Shown piece by piece: positions 42,891 to 52,678 of a DNA stretch of 64,000 nt (position 1 is its first letter; each line of letters starts with the position of its first letter). The stretch is from UBA1858 sp965227695 (GTDB lineage Bacteria; Pseudomonadota; Gammaproteobacteria; UBA4575): assembly GCA_965227695.1 (NCBI GenBank), contig OZ245760.1, forward strand, positions 1,550,001 to 1,614,000, read 5' to 3'. A program made the translations under genes and the position numbers. Under the pieces are notes generated by a model. It saw only the letters and a list, made by a program, of their open reading frames with translations, was not told the origin of the DNA and searched no databases.

Positions 42891-43538
42891 ATGACTAATA
42901 ACCCCGTGAATAACGAACTGAGAGGCGTATCGATCACTTGTGAGCGTGGTGGCAAGATATTGTTCGAAAATCTGGAGTTTTCACTCGTAAATGGTCAAGG
43001 TATGATCATTCAGGGTCAAAATGGAACGGGAAAGACCAGTTTGCTAAGAATTATCACTGGCCTGAGCCAGGCGGCCAGTGGCGAAGTGTTATGGAATTTG
43101 CGCAACATTGAAACCATTGCTGATCAGTATCAGCAACAACTGTTGTATATTGGTCATTTGCCTGCGGTAAAAAGAGAACTGACGGTGCGCGAAAACCTGA
43201 AACTATTAATGCGCTTCTGGCCGGGTGATGCACACTGTACGATTGCGCAGTTGGCCGAGTATGTCGGATTGAGGCAACGGCTTAGTGTCACATGTTCACA
43301 ATTATCTGCCGGACAGCAAAGGCGGGTATCACTGGCTCGTTTATTTATCTCTTCGCAGAAACTTTGGGTGCTCGACGAGCCTCTAACGGCTCTGGATACT
43401 CATTTTATTGCCAGAATTGAGGAATGTTTACAGAATCATTTGAAAAACGGAGGAATGCTGGTGCTGACAACGCATCGGGGTATTGATCTTGGAGGTCAGG
43501 TTTCAGATGTACTCAGCCTTGATGGCTACAAACCATAG
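42891..43538 (+). CDS. ccmA: Heme exporter ATP-binding protein CcmA
   Basis: A 215-residue ABC ATPase, first gene of the cytochrome c maturation operon. Walker A is IQGQNGTGKTSLL, the signature is LSAGQQRRVSLARLF, and Walker B VLDEPLTALD. With CcmB, CcmC and CcmD it drives release of holo-CcmE. The whole system I set (ccmA-I) follows without interruption. Confidence 0.96.
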   Translation: MTNNPVNNELRGVSITCERGGKILFENLEFSLVNGQGMIIQGQNGTGKTSLLRIITGLSQAASGEVLWNLRNIETIADQYQQQLLYIGHLPAVKRELTVRENLKLLMRFWPGDAHCTIAQLAEYVGLRQRLSVTCSQLSAGQQRRVSLARLFISSQKLWVLDEPLTALDTHFIARIEECLQNHLKNGGMLVLTTHRGIDLGGQVSDVLSLDGYKP

Positions 43539-43543
43539 CGACC

Positions 43544-44209
43544 ATGCATTTATTTTATTCTATCCTGTATCGCGATTTGATGCTTGCCGTGAGAAGACGC
43601 CGGGAGCTTGCAAACCCGCTGGTTTTTTTTATCATTGTTGTCAGTCTGTTCCCTCTGGGAGTGAGTCCCGATAAAGAGTTGATCAGCCAGATGGCACCCG
43701 GTGTTATCTGGGTCACTGCGTTACTCGCAACACTGATGTCGATGGATGCGATGTTTCGTTCTGATTACGAAGATGGGTCCCTCGAACAGCTGCTGCTTTT
43801 GCCGGGCCCGAAAATCATGTTAATCGGTGCTAAAATTACGGCGCACTGGATGAGTATCGGTTTACCACTGATTATTCTTGCTCCTGTGATGGCCGGGTTA
43901 CTTTATTTTCCTGCTCACGCGATGGGAAGTTTGATTGTCACGTTATTAATAAGCACACCAATACTAAGTTTACTTGGTTCGGTAGGGGTTGCACTGACGC
44001 TTAGTTTGCGCGCGGGCGGTATTTTATCCTCGCTGCTGATCCTGCCTTTTTATATCCCGGTCCTGATTTTTTCGACCATGGCGATCAATGCGTCGGCAAA
44101 TAACCTCCCTGTTTCGGGTTACTACGCACTTTTGGGTGCTTTTTTAATAGTCTCGGCATTATTAATTCCATTTGCAGTCGTTGCGGCATTAAAGGTGTCT
44201 TATAACTGA
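43544..44209 (+). CDS. ccmB: Heme exporter permease CcmB
   Basis: A 221-residue inner-membrane protein with six hydrophobic segments. RDLMLAVRRRRELANPLVFFIIVVSLFPLGV at the start and DYEDGSLEQLLLLP near residue 70 are the CcmB signatures. It pairs with CcmA to form the ABC module. It starts 5 nt after ccmA. Confidence 0.96.
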   Translation: MHLFYSILYRDLMLAVRRRRELANPLVFFIIVVSLFPLGVSPDKELISQMAPGVIWVTALLATLMSMDAMFRSDYEDGSLEQLLLLPGPKIMLIGAKITAHWMSIGLPLIILAPVMAGLLYFPAHAMGSLIVTLLISTPILSLLGSVGVALTLSLRAGGILSSLLILPFYIPVLIFSTMAINASANNLPVSGYYALLGAFLIVSALLIPFAVVAALKVSYN

Positions 44210-44211
44210 TT

Positions 44212-44952
44212 ATGATGCAATTTATACATAAATATGGTTCACCACGTTATTTCTACCAGTGGTCTGGGGGCTGGCAGAAATGGCTGGCGGTCATTACAGT
44301 CGTGTTAATGATTATTGGTTTATATCAGGGTTTTTTTGTCGCACCCCCGGATTACCAGCAGGGTGAAAGTTACCGCATTATTTTTATCCACGTGCCAGCC
44401 GCCTGGATGTCAATGTTTGTTTATATGGTGATGGCGGTGTCCGGACTCATTGCGCTTGTCTGGCGAATCAAGCTGGCAGAAATCGTAGTAGGAGAAAGTG
44501 CAATACTGGGTGCGTCTTTTACGGCAATGGCGCTGATCACCGGGATGCTTTGGGGTAAACCCATGTGGGGCACATATTGGGTATGGGACGCACGTTTGAC
44601 TTCTGAACTTGTCTTACTGTTTTTATATTTTGGTGTTATTGCATTACACAGCGCTTTTGAAGATCCGCGTACAGGTGCTAAGGCGGCATCAATTCTTGCT
44701 ATAGTAGGTGTGATTAATATACCAATTATTAAATACTCGGTTGAGTGGTGGAACACCTTGCACCAGGGACCTACTGTGACAAAATTTGACTCGCCCTCCA
44801 TGCACATTTCAATGCTTATCCCATTGTTAATCATGGCGGTGGCTTTCAAAACATACTTTCTGACTTTACTGTTGATGCGCGCACGTGCACAGGTACTTGC
44901 ACGGGAGAAAAATGCATCCTGGGTTAAAGAGGAAATCGGGAGAATGTCATGA
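44212..44952 (+). CDS. ccmC: Heme-handling protein CcmC
   Basis: A 246-residue, six-helix membrane protein of the HemeHandling family. The tryptophan-rich WWD-type motif reads WGKPMWGTYWVWDARLTSELVL. The conserved HVPAAWMSMFVY and SVEWWNTLHQG segments supply the two periplasmic heme-ligand histidines. CcmC loads heme onto CcmE. The stop overlaps the ccmD start. Confidence 0.96.
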   Translation: MMQFIHKYGSPRYFYQWSGGWQKWLAVITVVLMIIGLYQGFFVAPPDYQQGESYRIIFIHVPAAWMSMFVYMVMAVSGLIALVWRIKLAEIVVGESAILGASFTAMALITGMLWGKPMWGTYWVWDARLTSELVLLFLYFGVIALHSAFEDPRTGAKAASILAIVGVINIPIIKYSVEWWNTLHQGPTVTKFDSPSMHISMLIPLLIMAVAFKTYFLTLLLMRARAQVLAREKNASWVKEEIGRMS

Positions 44953-45101
44953 AAGAATTTTTTGCCATGGGGGGGTATGCATTCTTTGTATGGACGTCGT
45001 ATGCCATCGTTGCATTTTTGATGGTTGCGAATGTGATTGCGGCACGCATGAAATATAAACGTATATTAAAAGATATGAAGGAATTAGCTGAGGAATCATA
45101 A
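44949..45101 (+). CDS. ccmD: Heme exporter small subunit CcmD
   Basis: A 50-residue membrane protein. The family pattern of an N-terminal FFAMGGYAFFVWTSYA, one transmembrane helix and a basic tail (ARMKYKRILKD) is present. The ATG overlaps the ccmC stop (ATGA). CcmD is needed to release holo-CcmE from the CcmABC complex. Confidence 0.93.
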   Translation: MKEFFAMGGYAFFVWTSYAIVAFLMVANVIAARMKYKRILKDMKELAEES

Positions 45102-45120
45102 ACTCATAGTTGATTTAAAT

Positions 45121-45585
45121 ATGACACCAAAAAGAAAACAACGATTGATATTTGTATTAGTATTAGTAGTCGGGTTTGGCGCGGCGATTGGGCTTGCTTT
45201 ATTTGCTTTTCAGAAAAATCTTCTCTATTTTTTCAGCCCATCCCAAATTATCGCCGGCGAAGTCGATGACGGGCAAATGTTTCGATTGGGAGGACTGGTA
45301 GTGGAAGGCAGTGTAATCCGTGACAGCGACGGTGTCACAACACAGTTTGACCTGACCGACACTGCAGACAGTATCACCGTTCGTTACACCGGGTTGTTAC
45401 CTGACCTGTTTCGCGAGGGACAGGGCATCGTGGCACAGGGAAAAATTAATACCGAGGGAATATTTGTTGCTCAGGAAGTACTGGCAAAGCATGATGAAAA
45501 CTACATGCCACCAGAAGTGGCGGAAGCACTGAAAGAAGCCGGTGCCAAGCATCCTGTATCGATTCCAAGAAGTGTGGTGAACTAA
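45121..45585 (+). CDS. ccmE: Heme chaperone CcmE
   Basis: A 154-residue periplasmic heme chaperone anchored by an N-terminal helix (about residues 10-30). The domain is an OB fold. The covalent heme ligand is His124 in LAKHDENYMPPE, the H-x-x-x-Y form. It receives heme from CcmC and delivers it to CcmF. Confidence 0.96.
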   Translation: MTPKRKQRLIFVLVLVVGFGAAIGLALFAFQKNLLYFFSPSQIIAGEVDDGQMFRLGGLVVEGSVIRDSDGVTTQFDLTDTADSITVRYTGLLPDLFREGQGIVAQGKINTEGIFVAQEVLAKHDENYMPPEVAEALKEAGAKHPVSIPRSVVN

Positions 45586-45613
45586 ACTCTAAACAGACAA
45601 GACTATAAATATT

Positions 45614-47611
45614 ATGGCAGCGGAAATTGGACAGTTTGCACTTATTATTGCGTTATGTCTTGCGCTAACACAGTCAGTGATTCCTCTGATTGGCGCTTAT
45701 CGCAATAACCTGAGCTGGATGGCTGTCGGGAGAACGACAGCAGGCGGGCAGTTTTTATTTTTAATGATTTCATTTATTTGCCTGACATACTGTTTTGTCA
45801 CCAACGATTTCTCCGTGCTTTACGTCGCTAATAATTCAAACACCAAACTTCCGGTCTACTACCAGATTTCGGCCGTATGGGGTGCGCATGAGGGATCATT
45901 GCTGCTATGGGTATTGTGCCTGGCCGGTTGGGGTTATGCAGTTGCTATTTTCAGCCGCTCGCTGCCACAGGATGTGATCGCGCGGGTGCTTGCAGTGATG
46001 GGAATGATCAGTATCGGTTTTATTCTGTTTACAGTCCTGACTTCCAACCCTTTCGAAAGGTTATTTCCGGCAGCAGTTGAAGGGCGGGACCTGAATCCAC
46101 TGTTACAGGATCCGGGGCTGGTCATACATCCTCCCATGTTATACATGGGTTATGTTGGGTTTTCAGTTTCATTCGCATTTGCCATCGCCGCACTGCTCAG
46201 CGGTAAACTCGATTCGGCCTGGGTCAAGTGGTCGCGGCCCTGGGCGAATATTGCCTGGGTGTTTTTAACTATCGGTATCGCACTGGGTAGCTGGTGGGCC
46301 TATCATGAGCTTGGCTGGGGTGGCTGGTGGTTCTGGGACCCGGTTGAAAATGCTTCCTTTATGCCCTGGTTGGTGGGGACAGCGTTAATCCATTCACTGG
46401 CAGTCACCGAGAAACGCTCATCCTTCAAAAGCTGGACGGTGCTGCTGTCGATTCTTGCTTTTTCATTGAGCCTGCTGGGGACGTTCCTGGTGCGCTCAGG
46501 TGTGCTTGTATCGGTTCACTCTTTTGCAAGCGATCCTGAACGCGGCGTTTACATTCTTGCTTTTCTTGCTGTGGTAGTGGGGGGGTCTTTAACATTGTAT
46601 GCATGGCGTGCGGCTCAATTCACTTCAGGGGGCCGATTTGATGTTGTGTCCAAAGAAACCATGCTGCTGATCAATAATGTTTTACTTGTCGTGGCAATGC
46701 TGACGATTTTAATCGGCACACTATATCCATTATTCCTCGATGCGCTGGGTCTGCCCAAGCTGTCTGTGGGACCCCCGTATTTTTCCGCCGTTTTTGTTCC
46801 ACTGATGCTGCCGCTGGTTGTGTTGATGGGGATTGGGCCCATTGCAAAGTGGCGTCGGGTCCCGGTCAGGGAGCTTTTTGATAAGCTCAAGATATTGATT
46901 GCACTCGGTGTTGTGTTGGGTATCGTGTTGCCATTGGCTATCTATCGGGATACGACTGTGATGACCGCCGTGGGTATCGCTGCCGGCGCGTGGGCCATAC
47001 TCACCTCGGTGTATGCTGTGACAAGACTGATTGCCAAACGTGATCAGTCCACAACTGTTGGTAAAGCGCTGGCTAAAATACCACGCGCCATGTATGGCAT
47101 GGTCACAGCTCACATTGGAATTGGGCTGTTTATTTTTGGTGTTGTATTCACCAGTGCCTTTAGTGACCAAAAAGAAATCAGTGTCAAATTCGGTGAACCG
47201 ATTGAACTGGCAGGGTACACGTTTACTCTGCAATCTGTATTACCGGCTGAAGGACCTAATTATCAGGCGATGCGCGGTACGGTTGATGTGCAGCGCGAAG
47301 GTCGCATTATCACACAACTTTTCCCTGAAAAGAGGGTGTATACCGTTCAGCAAAATCCAATGACAGAGCCGGGAATTGATACCGGCTGGTTCAGAGACTT
47401 ATATGTTTCTTTGGGCGAACCCATCAGTGACACAGAGTGGGGATTCAGAATTTATTACCGGCCATTTGTTCAGTGGATCTGGATAGGTTCCATGTTAATG
47501 GCGCTCGGCGGGACATTGGGAGCCCTCGACAAGCGCTATCGCACCAGAGTGACTGCGCGTGAACGAAATGTTGCAACGTCCGGTATGTCAGCCTCTGACG
47601 TGGCTTCCTAG
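45614..47611 (+). CDS. ccmF: Cytochrome c heme lyase subunit CcmF
   Basis: A 665-residue membrane protein with many transmembrane helices. The WWD domain is WGGWWFWDPVENASFMPWLVGTALIHS. Conserved histidines occur in SAVWGAHEGS and LVIHPPMLYMGYVGF. A large periplasmic domain near the C-terminus (about 510-620) follows the standard topology. With CcmH it ligates heme to CxxCH sites of apocytochromes. Confidence 0.97.
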   Translation: MAAEIGQFALIIALCLALTQSVIPLIGAYRNNLSWMAVGRTTAGGQFLFLMISFICLTYCFVTNDFSVLYVANNSNTKLPVYYQISAVWGAHEGSLLLWVLCLAGWGYAVAIFSRSLPQDVIARVLAVMGMISIGFILFTVLTSNPFERLFPAAVEGRDLNPLLQDPGLVIHPPMLYMGYVGFSVSFAFAIAALLSGKLDSAWVKWSRPWANIAWVFLTIGIALGSWWAYHELGWGGWWFWDPVENASFMPWLVGTALIHSLAVTEKRSSFKSWTVLLSILAFSLSLLGTFLVRSGVLVSVHSFASDPERGVYILAFLAVVVGGSLTLYAWRAAQFTSGGRFDVVSKETMLLINNVLLVVAMLTILIGTLYPLFLDALGLPKLSVGPPYFSAVFVPLMLPLVVLMGIGPIAKWRRVPVRELFDKLKILIALGVVLGIVLPLAIYRDTTVMTAVGIAAGAWAILTSVYAVTRLIAKRDQSTTVGKALAKIPRAMYGMVTAHIGIGLFIFGVVFTSAFSDQKEISVKFGEPIELAGYTFTLQSVLPAEGPNYQAMRGTVDVQREGRIITQLFPEKRVYTVQQNPMTEPGIDTGWFRDLYVSLGEPISDTEWGFRIYYRPFVQWIWIGSMLMALGGTLGALDKRYRTRVTARERNVATSGMSASDVAS

Positions 47612-47623
47612 AGAATCCAGGAT

Positions 47624-48160
47624 ATGCTGCGTCTGCTTACTCCCGCAATTATTTTTTTGGTGATCACGGGGTTCCTCTATGTTGGACTGTATAAAGACCC
47701 TTCGCTTGTCCCTTCGCCGCTGATAGGTAAGCCCGTGCCGCCATTTGTTGCCAGCACACTGAAAGATCCGGACAAGACCATTACTGAAAAAGATTTACAG
47801 GGTGATTATGCATTAGTCAATGTCTGGGGGACCTGGTGTGCCGCCTGTAAACAGGAGCATGCCGCCCTGGTGTACCTGGCAGAGCAGCTGCAGGTACCAA
47901 TATATGGACTTAATTATAAAGACGAACGTGCCAGTGCCCTGCAGTGGCTTGAACGTTATGGGGATCCTTATGTGGCCAATATCTATGATAATACTGGTCG
48001 CATCGGAATCGATTTTGGTGTGTATGGTGCACCAGAAACATTCCTGATTGATCATCAGGGCACCATTCATCACAAACTTGTTGGAGTGATGACGCCGGAA
48101 ATATGGAAGACACAATTTGTTCCAAAAATAAACCAGATTATCAAAGGCAAAAATCAGTGA
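47624..48160 (+). CDS. ccmG: Thiol:disulfide oxidoreductase CcmG/DsbE
   Basis: A 178-residue membrane-anchored periplasmic thioredoxin. The active site is WGTWCAACKQEH, where CAAC takes the place of the more usual CPTC or CVPC. GVYGAPETFLIDHQG is the CcmG-specific acidic and cis-proline segment. It keeps apocytochrome cysteines reduced. The stop overlaps the ccmH GTG. Confidence 0.94.
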   Translation: MLRLLTPAIIFLVITGFLYVGLYKDPSLVPSPLIGKPVPPFVASTLKDPDKTITEKDLQGDYALVNVWGTWCAACKQEHAALVYLAEQLQVPIYGLNYKDERASALQWLERYGDPYVANIYDNTGRIGIDFGVYGAPETFLIDHQGTIHHKLVGVMTPEIWKTQFVPKINQIIKGKNQ

Positions 48161-48618
48161 ATAAGGCATTATTGTTCAGTTTTGTTGTCACGTTATCTGT
48201 CTTGTCGCCCGCGTGGTCAGAAGTCATCACCGTTGCGCCGGAATATGAAGACAGATATGAAAAACTCTTACATGAACTGCGCTGTCTGGTATGTCAAAAC
48301 CAAACCGTTGCCGAGTCAGCTTCCGGTCTGGCCAATGATCTGCGTGTGGAAGTTAAAGAAATGCTGGAGCGAGGTGCCAGCGATGAAGAAATTCTGACAT
48401 TCATGTCAGACCGTTATGGAGATTTTGTGTTATACAAGCCGCCCGTTGAAGCGCGTACTTATTTTTTATGGGCCGGTCCTTTTATTTTGCTGGTTGGCGG
48501 GATTTTTATTGCGGTTATGCTTGTCAGGCGCAAGTCACATGCGACACCTCAGAGCAGGCTGAGTGATCAGGACAGACAACGTCTGCGGTCCTTGCTTGAA
48601 GATAAGGATATAAAATAG
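48157..48618 (+). CDS. ccmH: Cytochrome c maturation protein CcmH
   Basis: A 153-residue protein. A signal peptide (cleavage near AWS, about residue 21) is followed by the redox motif LRCLVCQNQ and the three-helix domain, then a C-terminal membrane helix (AGPFILLVGGIFIAVML). The start is GTG 48157, overlapping the ccmG stop (GTGA). A frame extending back to 48103 lies inside ccmG and would spoil the signal peptide. Confidence 0.94.
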   Translation: MNKALLFSFVVTLSVLSPAWSEVITVAPEYEDRYEKLLHELRCLVCQNQTVAESASGLANDLRVEVKEMLERGASDEEILTFMSDRYGDFVLYKPPVEARTYFLWAGPFILLVGGIFIAVMLVRRKSHATPQSRLSDQDRQRLRSLLEDKDIK

Positions 48619-48623
48619 CAAAT

Positions 48624-49886
48624 ATGAATGAATTCACTTTCTGGGCGATAGCGGTAGTTTTATTGTTGGTCGGGATGGCTTTTGTGATATTCCCGTTATT
48701 AAGACCGCGTCAACATGAAACAACAGTCACGCGAGAAGACATCAACAAATCCATATATTATGACAAAGTGGAGGAACTCCAGGCAGATATGGAAAAAGGT
48801 TTGCTGGATCAGGAAGAATACGATTTCGCTTTGGCGGATCTTCAGCAAACGTTACTGCAGGATGCTCAGATCACACAAGATCAGCCTCTCGCCCCAAAGA
48901 CGTATAACAATTTGCCCACGACATTAGCGATGCTTGTCGCGCTACCGCTGACCGCGTTCTACGTATATAACCAGGTCAGTACCGGGCCATTTACCAATAG
49001 TGTTTCTGAGCAGCAGTCTGCAAATGCGCAAATGCAGCCACAAAACCTTGAAACTGCCATTATCAGATTGCAGGAAAGACTGAAAAATAAGCCCAATGAT
49101 ATTGATGGTTGGAAAATGCTGGGTCAGTCTTATTTTGTCATGCAAGAATATGAACTGGCCAAACAGGCTTATCTGAAGGCGCTTGATTTGGTTAATCAAT
49201 CCGATCCTGATTTATTAGTACAGGTTGCCGAGTCTTCAGCTTTTTCCAACAATGAAAAGTTTTTTGAATATGAAAAATCATTGCTTAAAAAAGCACTGGC
49301 GGTAAACCCAGGGCACGAGAAAGCTTTGTGGTACTCCGGTTATGCCGCATATACCAATGAAGATTATGAAAATGCGGTAATGCACTGGGAAAAGCTTTTG
49401 CAGTTGGTGCCAGCAGACAGGCCACAGGTGAAGCAATCTTTGGTGCAGTTTCTCAATGATGCCAGGCAAAGAACAGGTCAGGAACTTATTGCGCAACAAG
49501 GCGAGTCACAAAATGAAATAGCTGATGCCCAGCAAAGATCGATCCAGGTTTCTGTTCAATTAAATCAGCAGATCAATGAGCAGGCAAACTCAAAGGATAC
49601 ACTATTTATCTATGCCAGACCGGTACAGGGTCCCCAAATGCCTTTGTCACTGGCCCGGATGACGGTGGCAAGCCTGCCCGTTACGGTAACTTTATCCAAA
49701 GAAATGGCGATGGTCCCCAATATGACAATTGAAAGTTTTGATCGGGTTGAAGTATTGGCACGTATTTCCAAAAGCGGACAGGCCATCACTCAGAAAGGTG
49801 ATCTTATCTCCACGCCAGTACTGGTTGATTTTAATCAGTCAAACACCGCGGAAGTCGCACTGGATATCAACAAGATTGTCGAGTAG
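48624..49886 (+). CDS. ccmI: Apocytochrome chaperone CcmI
   Basis: A 420-residue protein with two N-terminal transmembrane helices (about residues 5-24 and 94-112), a coiled loop between them (YDKVEELQADMEKGLLDQEEYDFALADLQQTLL), and periplasmic TPR repeats (about 135-290, including DIDGWKMLGQSYFVMQEYELAKQAYLKALDL). A C-terminal beta domain has TLFIYARPVQGPQMPLSLARM. CcmI binds apocytochrome C-termini. It completes a full system I gene set. Confidence 0.95.
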   Translation: MNEFTFWAIAVVLLLVGMAFVIFPLLRPRQHETTVTREDINKSIYYDKVEELQADMEKGLLDQEEYDFALADLQQTLLQDAQITQDQPLAPKTYNNLPTTLAMLVALPLTAFYVYNQVSTGPFTNSVSEQQSANAQMQPQNLETAIIRLQERLKNKPNDIDGWKMLGQSYFVMQEYELAKQAYLKALDLVNQSDPDLLVQVAESSAFSNNEKFFEYEKSLLKKALAVNPGHEKALWYSGYAAYTNEDYENAVMHWEKLLQLVPADRPQVKQSLVQFLNDARQRTGQELIAQQGESQNEIADAQQRSIQVSVQLNQQINEQANSKDTLFIYARPVQGPQMPLSLARMTVASLPVTVTLSKEMAMVPNMTIESFDRVEVLARISKSGQAITQKGDLISTPVLVDFNQSNTAEVALDINKIVE

Positions 49887-49905
49887 TCAACCAACGAGCG
49901 TTTAA

Positions 49906-50358
49906 GTGACCAGGGACGGTAGAACAAAAATATTGCCTCCATACCTTGTTATATTATCCATGCTGGGAATGTACGCACTTGATCAATATTTGCCGGTTGC
50001 TTCCTTGCATACTCCCGCAACCATCTCGGGGTTGATGATGTGGCTGGCACTGTTAGGTCTGTTTTACAGCGCTTTTTTGTTTCGTAAGCATCGCACTAAT
50101 ATCAAACCTTTTGAAGAGCCACGGTTTCTGATTCAATCATGGCCTTATAACTGGTCGCGCAATCCTATTTATCTTTTTATGATCGTTTTTTTGACAGGGT
50201 GGGGGTTATGGTTGCAATCTGTTTCAGGTTTTGCGATTGTGCTTCTGTTTTCTGGTTGGCTACATTTCCGTTTTGTTATGCCTGAAGAGCGGTTGATGGG
50301 GGAGAGGTTCGGTAACGCTTACATGAAATATAAAAGCAGTGTGAGGCGCTGGTTATAG
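49906..50358 (+). CDS. Isoprenylcysteine/phospholipid methyltransferase-family membrane protein
   Basis: A 150-residue membrane protein with four hydrophobic segments. The C-terminal half carries the family motif SRNPIYLFM...PEERLMGERFGNAYMKYKSSVRRWL, as in ICMT/PEMT-like methyltransferases that use S-adenosylmethionine at the membrane surface. The start appears to be GTG 49906, 19 nt after ccmI; there is no nearby ATG that keeps the first helix. The substrate is unknown. It is probably the last gene of the ccm transcript. Confidence 0.8.
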   Translation: MTRDGRTKILPPYLVILSMLGMYALDQYLPVASLHTPATISGLMMWLALLGLFYSAFLFRKHRTNIKPFEEPRFLIQSWPYNWSRNPIYLFMIVFLTGWGLWLQSVSGFAIVLLFSGWLHFRFVMPEERLMGERFGNAYMKYKSSVRRWL

Positions 50359-50359
50359 T

Positions 50360-51424
50360 CTATTCCTGCAAAAATTCTTTCGCTGAAATTATTGTGCCCA
50401 CGGAGTCGAGCTCATAGCCGGCAAGCTGGCAAATTTTTTCGGCAAATACATGTGACTTCATGTTAGTGATAAGTGACTGGATGCTGTCATTTTGTATTGA
50501 GTCATGTTTGCAGGCAAGAACATATTGCTCGCAGATAACAGGTATAAAGTCCAGGTTAAATTTTCTGGCAGCATATTCTATGCCAAAGCCGGCATCGGCG
50601 GCACCACTTGCGACGTGCGCGGCAATAGCGGTATGAGTATATTCTTCGTTGCTGTATCCCTGAATTTTGTCTTTATCAAATCCACTGAAACACAATAGCT
50701 CGTCCAGCAAAATTCTGGTACCTGCCGATTTTTGCCGGTTTATAAATGTGACTCCCGGTTTGAAAAGACCTGATAAAGAAAAAATCGCTTTGGGATTCCC
50801 TTTTTGAACGATAATTCCCTGTTTTCGCAGTACCATTTTTATAATCGCATGACCAGAGTCAGCCAATGACTGAAAATGCCGGCGACCAATATTTCTGCGG
50901 ATCGACGGGTGAGTGCATATGTGGAAGCCGGCGATTTCACAACGTTCATTGAGCAGGTCCTCGATCGCCTCCGCGCTGCCCATGTATTTGATATCAATCG
51001 TATTATCGTGCTGGTCGAGATTGGGTATCACGTCAATTGCATAACCATGGCTGGCATGAATACGCAGCAAATTTTCGTTTTGGCCAAGCAGACCATTCAC
51101 TTCCAGATTAATGGTTGAGGTAAGACTACTGATACTTGGCGTCAGGTGTGCTTCAATCAGACTTTCCGCCCAGACAAATTTTTCGCCTAATTCTGTCAGC
51201 TCTGTCCCCTGTCCCTTGGTTTGCCTGACAAGCGGTTTACCGAGATGCTCATTCCATTTTTTCAGAATATTCCAGGCATGACGGTAAGAAATGTTTGCAT
51301 GCTGAGCGGCTTTTGTCAGCTTGTGGTCATGCTGCAAATAACGCAGCAGATCAAATAATACGGGATCAATGGTTTCATGATCCTCGGTAACAAACTTTAA
51401 AGACGGTGAAATAGTCAGTTTCAT
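50360..51424 (-). CDS. ModE-like HTH regulator with periplasmic-binding-protein-like sensor domain
   Basis: A 354-residue regulator. The N-terminal winged helix (DPVLFDLLRYLQHDHKLTKAAQHANISYRHAWNILKKWNEHLG, residues about 20-62) resembles ModE/LysR-type domains. The rest is a PBP-like domain (about 115-354), with MGSAEAIEDLL, GIIVQKGNP, FINRQKSAGTR and AAHVASGAADAGFGIEYAA, a pattern typical of oxyanion-sensing proteins. Members of this group are found beside tungstate or molybdate transporters and formate dehydrogenases. It is divergent from tupA, so tungstate or molybdate is the likely signal. The ligand is inferred. Confidence 0.82.
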   Translation of the reverse strand: MKLTISPSLKFVTEDHETIDPVLFDLLRYLQHDHKLTKAAQHANISYRHAWNILKKWNEHLGKPLVRQTKGQGTELTELGEKFVWAESLIEAHLTPSISSLTSTINLEVNGLLGQNENLLRIHASHGYAIDVIPNLDQHDNTIDIKYMGSAEAIEDLLNERCEIAGFHICTHPSIRRNIGRRHFQSLADSGHAIIKMVLRKQGIIVQKGNPKAIFSLSGLFKPGVTFINRQKSAGTRILLDELLCFSGFDKDKIQGYSNEEYTHTAIAAHVASGAADAGFGIEYAARKFNLDFIPVICEQYVLACKHDSIQNDSIQSLITNMKSHVFAEKICQLAGYELDSVGTIISAKEFLQE

Positions 51425-51729
51425 ATGAACAATAGTGCATATTGATTGGGTGGTGTTCAGTTTGTTTATACACTAATACAGACATACAAGCATTAACAAA
51501 TATCTTCACTGTACTAATCATAAGAAAAAGTATGCATAATACCCGGGACTGTGAATATGGCTGTGCCAGTGTTCATTTGGTGATCTTAAACACATGAAGA
51601 GACAATCAAAACGCCTGGCGAAATTGCAAAAGCATTCATCCCCGGTTACAAAAAATAGGTATCACTAATTACATTATTTGCATGATTTCCGGTGCAGCCC
51701 GTTAATTAACTAAACCCGAGAGTGAGGTA
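51425..51729. other. Divergent intergenic region regulator/tupA
   Basis: A 305-base spacer that should carry promoters for both genes. I see an imperfect dyad TGAA-TAT-GGC-TGT-GCC-AGTG-TTCA (51552-51575), a possible operator, and a 24-codon open frame (51594-51668) without a good ribosome site. No terminator or RNA gene is evident. The tupA ribosome site is GAGTGAGG just before 51730. Confidence 0.5.
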
Positions 51730-52551
51730 ATGAAAAAACGATCAAGTCTATTGCTTATACTTCTTACCGTGATCGTGAGCAGTCTTTGTGTGGCGGCAGA
51801 TAACGCCTACATTTTGCTGCAATCAACCACTTCGACAAAAAATTCCGGGCTTTATGAATATCTGTTGCCGATATTCAAAGCGGATTCCGGGATAGAAGTA
51901 CGCGTGGTTGCCGTTGGGACCGGGCAGGCGATTAGAAATGCACGTAATGGCGATGCCGATGTGCTTATCGTGCATGCTAAGAGTCGTGAAGAAGAATTTG
52001 TCAGGGATGGTTTCGGGTTAACAAGACATGAGCTGATGTATAACGATTTTGTGATTGTCGGCCCTTCTGAGGACCCGGCCCGTATACAGTCCACAGACAA
52101 AGTGATCGATGCGTTGTCATTGATTGCAAAGACACAATCCGTATTTGTATCAAGGGGTGATGATAGTGGCACACATATCAAGGAATTATCATTATGGTCG
52201 CATACCGGCATTAATGTGCAGGACTACAGCGGTCACTGGTATCGTGAAGCGGGTGCAGGAATGGGCGTGACCCTGAATATTGCTGTAGCGATGAATGGGT
52301 ATACACTGACTGATCGCTCCACCTGGGTCAGTTTTGGTAACAAGCAGAACCACAAAATTTTATTTCAGGGTGATCCGCCACTGAATAATCAATATAGTGT
52401 GATCGCAGTGAATCCTGACAAACATCCTCATGTAAAAATAGCGCTGGCAAATAAATTCGTTGACTGGCTGCTAAGTGAGCGTGGTCAGGTTGCCATCGCG
52501 GATTATCGTGTAGAGGGACAACAGCTGTTTTTTCCGAATGCGCAACAATGA
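51730..52551 (+). CDS. tupA: Tungstate-binding protein TupA
   Basis: A 273-residue periplasmic binding protein with a signal peptide (residues 1-22, ending CVA). It carries the TupA motifs: LQSTTSTKNSGLYEYLLPIF, GTGQAIRNARNGDADVLIVHAKSREE, LMYNDFVIVGPSEDPARI and VFVSRGDDSGTHIKELSLW. The TTST and SRGDDSGTH segments bind the oxyanion. Tungstate would supply W-dependent enzymes such as formate dehydrogenase. The usual tupB (permease) and tupC (ATPase) genes do not follow; an SSS-family transporter does. Confidence 0.93.
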   Translation: MKKRSSLLLILLTVIVSSLCVAADNAYILLQSTTSTKNSGLYEYLLPIFKADSGIEVRVVAVGTGQAIRNARNGDADVLIVHAKSREEEFVRDGFGLTRHELMYNDFVIVGPSEDPARIQSTDKVIDALSLIAKTQSVFVSRGDDSGTHIKELSLWSHTGINVQDYSGHWYREAGAGMGVTLNIAVAMNGYTLTDRSTWVSFGNKQNHKILFQGDPPLNNQYSVIAVNPDKHPHVKIALANKFVDWLLSERGQVAIADYRVEGQQLFFPNAQQ

Positions 52552-52678
52552 GCAACGCTGCGTGATATGACAGTATATTAATTATCGGGTTATCAACGCA
52601 TATTAAACTGCCTAATACGATGAAATAATTCCGGGCAGATAGTGGTCAGATCACAATAGATCGGCAATAGTAATCGAT

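Noticed and set aside
51594..51668. 24-codon ORF (MKRQSKRLAK...) before tupA
   Set aside because: No good Shine-Dalgarno sequence, no recognisable family, and very short; kept only as a note in the intergenic entry.
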